A stretch of 11,082 nt of DNA from NCBI GenBank assembly GCA_018659505.1, contig JABJMI010000606.1, positions 1-11,082 on the forward strand. Direction: 5' to 3'. The notes beneath the pieces were generated by a model, which was given only the letters and a program-made list of their open reading frames with translations, had not been told where the DNA came from and searched no databases. Origin of the DNA: Planctomicrobium sp. GTDB lineage: Bacteria; Planctomycetota; Planctomycetia; Planctomycetales; Planctomycetaceae. Both the position numbers and the translations under genes were made by a program. Below, piece after piece: positions 7,591 to 11,082 of this stretch; position 1 is the stretch's first letter; each line of letters opens with the position of its first letter.

Positions 7591-7669
7591 TAGTGGGTAG
7601 GCATTAGTGGGCAGGAAAAATAAGGATGCTCCAACACAGTTTTTCCTATCCACTACCAACTGCCCACTA
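7591..7669. repeat. Heptad-repeat inverted structure between thioesterase and larC
   Basis: The left arm (7591-7620) and right arm (7640-7669) match as reverse complements at 23 of 30 positions, with a 19-nt loop (7621-7639). The arms, and the bases just left of the left arm, are built from a 7-nt unit, agtgggt or agtgggc (7584 onward: agtgggt, agtgggt, aggcatt, agtgggc). The structure lies 37 nt after the thioesterase stop codon and 76 nt before the larC start. A transcript could fold it, but no U-tract follows on the minus strand, so it is not a standard intrinsic terminator. It could act as an mRNA-stabilising or attenuating hairpin, or be a passive intergenic element. Confidence 0.65.
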
Positions 7670-7705
7670 TCTACTTTTGTTGAAAACTTATCCATTGAGC
7701 AATTC

Positions 7706-8119
7706 TCAAGATTCCCTATTCGGCAGATAATTCTCATTGTAGAGCAGCTCTTCAGACATGCGATGAATGTTTCCAGATTTATCGACACACGCGAGAATGG
7801 TATGTCCGGTTCCGATAAGCGTTTCGCCACGAGTGATTTCGTAATCATGTTCGAGCTTCGCTCCCGACATGCGGGAAACACGAACGCGGACCGTTAAGAC
7901 ATCGTCGTAATGTGCGGGCTTTTTGTAGTTGCACTCAGACTTCACAATGACGAGATAGAATCCCCGTTCTTCTAACGCTCGGTAATTTCCACCTAGATCG
8001 CGAAAGAGTTCTGTTCTCGCTGCTTCGAAGTAGGCGAGATAATTCATGTGGTGCAAGACACCCATCGCATCGGTTTCACAATAGCGAACCCGAATTTCCA
8101 TCTCGAACCATTCTGACAC
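7706..8119 (-). CDS. YbgC/FcbC-type acyl-CoA thioesterase (hotdog fold)
   Basis: A 137-residue single hotdog-domain protein of the 4-hydroxybenzoyl-CoA thioesterase family, which cleaves acyl-CoA thioesters in the cytoplasm. The diagnostic motif [20 protein letters not shown] (residues 12-31) contains the catalytic Asp (D17) and the HHxNY turn, followed by [13 protein letters not shown]. The downstream strands ([20 protein letters not shown], then [16 protein letters not shown]) also fit. The length matches the usual 130-150 residues. A GTG at 8119 is chosen as start because AGGAG (8126-8130) lies 6 nt upstream. An in-frame TTG at 8152 would add 11 residues and an in-frame ATG at 8101 would remove 6; neither has a comparable site. 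In proteobacteria YbgC belongs to the tol-pal operon, but no tol or pal gene is near here, so the substrate cannot be inferred from context. Confidence 0.9.
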   Translation of the reverse strand: MSEWFEMEIRVRYCETDAMGVLHHMNYLAYFEAARTELFRDLGGNYRALEERGFYLVIVKSECNYKKPAHYDDVLTVRVRVSRMSGAKLEHDYEITRGETLIGTGHTILACVDKSGNIHRMSEELLYNENYLPNRES

Positions 8120-8125
8120 TGAATT

Positions 8126-8130
8126 CTCCT
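8126..8130 (-). promoter_or_regulatory. Strong Shine-Dalgarno site selecting a GTG start
   Basis: On the minus strand AGGAG is followed by the 6-nt spacer AATTCA and then GTG (8119-8117). It is the best ribosome binding site in the window and fixes the thioesterase start at a non-ATG codon. Confidence 0.7.
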
Positions 8131-8162
8131 GGAGCAGCTCGTTCAGCCGCAACTGAATGCTT

Positions 8163-8195
8163 GGGCAAGGGGCTAGGGATCGAGGGGCAAGGGGA
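8163..8195 (+). repeat. G-rich heptad repeat upstream of the thioesterase gene
   Basis: Read on the plus strand the block starts gggcaaggggctagggat and continues with a gaggggcaaggggaa portion. It is phased at about 7 nt (gcaaggg, gctaggg, atcgagg, ggcaagg). It begins 44 bp upstream of the thioesterase GTG, so it would lie in the leader or promoter of that gene. It resembles heptameric STRR-type intergenic repeats described from cyanobacteria; no function is apparent. Confidence 0.55.
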
Positions 8196-8354
8196 AGAAA
8201 ACGAAATGCACATGATGATAGTTCTAAATTCCAAATCCTTTAGGAATAAGCACTCATGTTGAACTGTAATACACTAGCAAAGTGTTGCTTCTGACTATAT
8301 TTGAGCGTTGAAGACGTCCCGTGCCCATTTTTTGTTTGATTGTACGCAAATTGG

Positions 8355-8378
8355 GCTGCACACAATAAAGTGTGCAGC
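8355..8378. terminator. Perfect 9-bp hairpin after the repeat-motif protein gene
   Basis: gctgcacac (8355-8363) and gtgtgcagc (8370-8378) are perfect inverted repeats around a 6-nt loop (aataaa). The hairpin sits 28 nt beyond the stop codon of the gene ending at 8407, a suitable place for transcript termination on the minus strand. Only a short ccaattt follows it there, not a full U-tract, so it may be a weak or Rho-assisted terminator or a 3'-end stabilising structure. Confidence 0.5.
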
Positions 8379-8406
8379 TAACAAAGACTTCCGCGAAAAA
8401 AGTAGT

Positions 8407-9150
8407 CTAACCCTTGAACGGTCCCTGTTGCCGGGCGAGAGCGATGATCTCTGCGGTTGAACCGGGAGTTTCGGATGCAGTTGAAGTCTCTGCTTGAACA
8501 GGTTCTTCTGCCGGGGTTTCGACAACCGGCTCTTCTACGGGTGCAGGTTCTTCAGTTGCAGCAGGCTCCTCAGTTGCTTTGGCAGCACCTTGTTGTCTGG
8601 CTTGCTCAAGTGGAGACAGCTTTTTCCCGGTATCGCTCGGTGCAGCGGCAGGTTTCCCGGCGGCTCCTTGCTGACGTGCTTGTTCTAATGGAGAAAGTTT
8701 CTTGCCAGAATCGTTTGAGGCAGCAGCGGGTTTTCCAGCAGCGCCCTGTTGTCGAGCTTGTTCAAGTGGCGAGAGCTTCTTACCGGCATCCGCTGCGGGT
8801 GCGTTGCCAGCGGCTCCTTGTTGACGAGCCATTTCCAGCGGAGAGAGTTTTTTGCCAGAACTGTCGGCTGCTGCCTTGGCAGGAGCCTTTTTCTCTGCTT
8901 TGGGTTTCGCTGCAGCAGCTTTCTTTTTCGGCTGCGGAGCGTCGACCACCGACAAGCAAGAGGGATCAATATCGTACCAGCTGATATCAACCGGGCCGTT
9001 AAATTCAACCAGTGCACGACAGTTCATGTTGACGGTTTTGACTCGTCCTGTCAGACCGACAAATCGGCGCAGCTCAGGCACACTCTGACTTACGACAACA
9101 TACTTGTCGGTCAGTTCTTTTTTCAGTCTTTCCGCTTCGGCAATCATCAT
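8407..9150 (-). CDS. Uncharacterised protein with SH3-like N-terminus and four LSPLEQARQQGAA motifs
   Basis: A 247-residue protein I cannot assign to a named family. Residues 1-70 form a compact region (YVVVSQSVPELRRFVGLTGR, then ALVEFNGPVDISWYDIDP) that looks like a small SH3/KOW-type beta barrel. A Lys/Ala/Pro-rich basic linker follows (71-98). Four motifs starting at residues 99, 123, 149 and 175 read GKKLSPLE(M/Q)ARQQGAA, spaced 24-26 residues apart by Ala/Gly/Pro-rich linkers. An acidic Glu/Pro/Thr linker (194-229) leads to a degenerate fifth motif, IIALARQQGPFKG, at the extreme C-terminus. There is no signal peptide or membrane segment, so it is probably cytoplasmic. The layout (folded head, flexible tail, repeated short amphipathic helices) suggests a multivalent binding protein or scaffold; this is inference. 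The start is a double ATG (9150 and 9147) with GGAAGGG upstream. The gene begins 86 nt after the adaptor stop codon. Confidence 0.8.
   Translation of the reverse strand: MMIAEAERLKKELTDKYVVVSQSVPELRRFVGLTGRVKTVNMNCRALVEFNGPVDISWYDIDPSCLSVVDAPQPKKKAAAAKPKAEKKAPAKAAADSSGKKLSPLEMARQQGAAGNAPAADAGKKLSPLEQARQQGAAGKPAAASNDSGKKLSPLEQARQQGAAGKPAAAPSDTGKKLSPLEQARQQGAAKATEEPAATEEPAPVEEPVVETPAEEPVQAETSTASETPGSTAEIIALARQQGPFKG
8581..8856 (-). repeat. Coding tandem repeat: four GKKLSPLE(M/Q)ARQQGAA units
   Basis: The four units begin at 8856, 8784, 8706 and 8628 on the minus strand, with periods of 72, 78 and 78 nt. Copies 2-4 are identical in protein over 15 residues, yet 13 of those 15 codons differ synonymously among them; for example, the Arg codon is CGA, CGT and AGA. 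This argues against recent duplication or slippage and for long-term selection on the peptide motif. Confidence 0.85.
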
Positions 9151-9236
9151 TGGAGGTCGTGACCCTTCCAGCAGTCAAATTGAGATGTTTTCAGAAACAG
9201 GATTCTCGACAAGATGAGTCAGGAATTCAAGTTCAG

Positions 9237-10619
9237 TCAATCGGATTCCTCAGAATCAGGACCAGACTTCTTCTCCTGTGAAGCCGGCGGAGCTTGTTCT
9301 CCGACAGCAGGTTGAGCAATTTGCACAGATTGGAACGGTGTTAATCGCTCGGCTCCTTCGGTGACAATGGTGTCTCCCGGTTGTAATTCGCTGTCCAAAA
9401 CCTCAATGAAGTCCCCAAAAGCGATTCCTTCCCGAATCATTACAAGCTTCGCAGTCCCCAATCCAGGTTTTTCACCCGGCAGAACGGTCACGACTCTTGA
9501 ACCGTTTTCAGAGCGAATCACGGAATCTTTCGGGACTAATAATGCCTCCTTCTGCTCTCCTGTGAAAGTGACCCGAGCGTACATCCCTTCTGAAAGTCGA
9601 GGCTGTTTTTTGCCAGCGACTTCGATCACTTCATTCTTGACGATTACCTTGACCGGAAATGTTCTGGAACCAGATTTCCATTGGCTGCGAGGAATGATCG
9701 ATTCGACAGTTCCTTTCCATTGTTTTTTTCCCGGAGCGTTGATTTCAACATCGACTTCTGTACCCGGACGGACATTCTGAATTTCCAACTGATCGATGTT
9801 TGCGATGATGTAGACTTCATCGAGCAGATCAGAAACTGTCACTACAGAATCGCCTTTGGAGAGCCACTCTCCGTCTTGCGTATGTTCCGAAACAATAATT
9901 CCTCGAAACGGTGCGGTGGTTGTCCGTTTGCCTTTTTCAGCTTTTAAGTATTCCATCTGCTGTTGTTGTGCTAGAAAGCTTGCTTCAGCTTGTTTGACCT
10001 GTTCTGCTCGTGGACCTTTTTGAACGAGGATAGCTTGAGCACGTGCTGCCTCGTACAGTTGCCTGGTCGTTTCAGCTCGTTCAATGGCATTATCAAGTTC
10101 ATCCTGATTGACAGCTTGATTCTGTTCTAATTCACGTTGCCGATTGAGCCGAATGAGAGCTGCATCAACCGCTGATTTTGCAGCCCCGACATCGGCAATT
10201 GCTTTCGAGATTTCTTCAGGGCGAGAACCGTTATTCAGTTCTTCCCACTCCTGCTTCCTCATTTCCAAAACTTGCTCTGCCTCGCTGATTCCTAGGTCTG
10301 TCGTCACCTGATTCAGGATTGAAAGTTCCTGGCCTTCTTCAACGGTATCTCCTTCGCGAACGAGCAGCTTGTTGACTTTCCCATCCGCACCAGATGCGAC
10401 CATGCTCGTTCTTTTGGGGATGACGGTTCCGGTAACAATTGTTCTGGGAGTCACTTGCTGAACTTCAGCGATCTCAACATAAACACGTGCTGGAGGACGA
10501 CCTCCTCCGGGAGGTCCGGCAGCTGCGCCATCCGCTGGCTTCTCAGAGCATCCATTCAAGAGGCTCACTAAGACAAAAAGGGACAGAAGCTGTGGGAATT
10601 TTTTCGATGACATAGACAT
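9237..10619 (-). CDS. HlyD/RND-type periplasmic adaptor lipoprotein (efflux membrane fusion protein)
   Basis: A 460-residue membrane fusion protein of the kind that links an inner-membrane RND or ABC exporter to an outer-membrane channel. From the chosen start: lipoprotein signal (1-24) with lipobox LLNGC and lipidated Cys24; a Gly/Pro-rich spacer (about 31-43); first lipoyl half (about 47-104, SGADGKVNKLLVREGDTVEE); a long coiled-coil hairpin (about 105-230) with the paired motifs GSRPEEI and KGPRAEQV; second lipoyl half (TTTAPFRGIIVSEHTQDGEW, 233-252); a beta-barrel (about 266-350); and a membrane-proximal domain (LVPKDSVIRSENGS, then FIEVLDSELQPGDTIVTEGA). An acidic, disordered tail ends the protein. 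The ATG at 10619 is chosen because it gives a normal short signal peptide. An in-frame ATG at 10685 would add 22 hydrophilic residues but lies only 2 nt after the aroE stop, so coupled translation from there cannot be excluded. No transporter or outer-membrane partner is visible. Confidence 0.88.
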   Translation of the reverse strand: MSMSSKKFPQLLSLFVLVSLLNGCSEKPADGAAAGPPGGGRPPARVYVEIAEVQQVTPRTIVTGTVIPKRTSMVASGADGKVNKLLVREGDTVEEGQELSILNQVTTDLGISEAEQVLEMRKQEWEELNNGSRPEEISKAIADVGAAKSAVDAALIRLNRQRELEQNQAVNQDELDNAIERAETTRQLYEAARAQAILVQKGPRAEQVKQAEASFLAQQQQMEYLKAEKGKRTTTAPFRGIIVSEHTQDGEWLSKGDSVVTVSDLLDEVYIIANIDQLEIQNVRPGTEVDVEINAPGKKQWKGTVESIIPRSQWKSGSRTFPVKVIVKNEVIEVAGKKQPRLSEGMYARVTFTGEQKEALLVPKDSVIRSENGSRVVTVLPGEKPGLGTAKLVMIREGIAFGDFIEVLDSELQPGDTIVTEGAERLTPFQSVQIAQPAVGEQAPPASQEKKSGPDSEESD

Positions 10620-10687
10620 TTCTTCAGGGGAAGGTACTGAGTCAGGAATCATTCTGAATTGATCAGGCTTCATTTTGACCAGCATCT

Positions 10688-11082
10688 TTATTCTAAATCC
10701 TCAGATGTATCTGCTTTTTCTTGAGTGGTCTCGGATTTACTTGCTTGCTCGGAAGGGGTGGCGTGACCGCTATCTGTTTTGATCCGAACGGGGGAAATCG
10801 CTCTTCTTAATGTCGTCCTCAAGTCTTCCAGCGAGGCGTCTTTTCCAGTGAAATACTTAAACTGTGCAGCTGCCTGACGAATGAACATTTCAATACCACT
10901 CACCGTATAACAGTCCCGCTTTTTCGCATTCTTCAACAGCAACGTGTTTTCAGGATTATAAATTGTATCGAAAACGACCATCCCCTCGTGAAACCAATGT
11001 TCTTCGAAGGGCGAGGCGTTCATTTCTGGATACATGCCGACCGGGGTGCAGTTGACGAGGATATCTGTTCCGACGGAACCTC
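10688..11082 (-). CDS. aroE: Shikimate dehydrogenase, C-terminal part (5' end outside window)
   Basis: The frame enters from the right edge and gives 130 codons before TAA at 10688-10690. AroE reduces 3-dehydroshikimate to shikimate with NADPH in the cytoplasmic aromatic amino acid pathway. Diagnostic segments are DILVNCTPVGMYPEMN near the window edge (the NADP-domain strand and 'N-x-T-P-x-G-M' motif), VVFDTIYNPENTLLLKNAKK (the 'D-x-x-Y-x-P-x-x-T' motif), and SGIEMFIRQAAAQFKYFTGK (conserved Gln of the substrate site). The catalytic Lys and Asp lie in the missing N-terminal part. About 30 residues of low-complexity acidic tail (Ser, Thr, Glu, Lys) extend beyond the normal family end. Whether it is fused to 3-dehydroquinase (AroD), as in some planctomycetes, cannot be seen here. 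Its stop lies 68 nt before the chosen start of the efflux adaptor gene. Confidence 0.9.
   Translation of the reverse strand, partial: GSVGTDILVNCTPVGMYPEMNASPFEEHWFHEGMVVFDTIYNPENTLLLKNAKKRDCYTVSGIEMFIRQAAAQFKYFTGKDASLEDLRTTLRRAISPVRIKTDSGHATPSEQASKSETTQEKADTSEDLE

Noticed and set aside
7570..7881. Minus-strand open frame of 103 codons overlapping the thioesterase end and the heptad hairpin
   Set aside because: It is a shifted frame of the thioesterase gene that runs on through the non-coding hairpin; no domain features.
8267..8284. Small inverted repeat acact...agtgt between the thioesterase and repeat-protein genes
   Set aside because: Only 5 bp of stem with no T-run; expected by chance in a stretch this long.
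8457..8984. Plus-strand open frame of 175 codons opposite the repeat-motif protein
   Set aside because: It is the antisense of the Ala/Lys/Glu-rich repeat gene; the long open frame follows from that composition, while the minus-strand frame shows repeat conservation at protein level.

Overview
The window looks like chromosomal DNA from a planctomycete with a moderate G+C content. The evidence is a sulfatase-type C-terminus, planctomycete-style hypothetical proteins, sparse Shine-Dalgarno sites, and intergenic regions rich in short-period repeats. This assignment is inferred from gene content and style, because no rRNA or other marker gene is present.

Layout. At the left edge, 1-123 (+) is the last 40 codons of a gene that most resembles an arylsulfatase. 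It converges on a small YdcZ-type membrane transporter (170-619, -). Next comes a gene-free stretch (620-1149) holding several short-period repeat blocks, at least two of which are arranged as nested inverted pairs. From 1150 to the right edge every gene is on the minus strand. In transcription order (right to left) these are: the 3' part of aroE (shikimate dehydrogenase), a lipoprotein HlyD-type efflux adaptor, a protein with four copies of a GKKLSPLEQARQQGAA-type motif, a YbgC-like hotdog thioesterase, larC (nickel-pincer cofactor biosynthesis) with a His-rich tail, a DUF4432 aldose-epimerase-like protein, and glnE.

The most unusual gene is glnE (1199 aa). It has both nucleotidyltransferase halves of the glutamine synthetase adenylylating/deadenylylating enzyme. 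Between them lies about 250 extra residues that read as a tandem ACT module of the kind found at the C-terminus of the PII uridylyltransferase GlnD, where it senses glutamine. My inference is that this GlnE can sense glutamine (or another small molecule) directly, without relying only on PII. glnE starts 23 nt after the DUF4432 gene stops, so the two may be co-transcribed.

The genes do not form one obvious pathway. aroE and the adaptor are nearly contiguous (68 nt with the start chosen here, 2 nt with the upstream ATG). The thioesterase and larC are separated by a heptad-repeat inverted structure. No tRNA, rRNA, CRISPR array, insertion sequence or phage gene was recognised.
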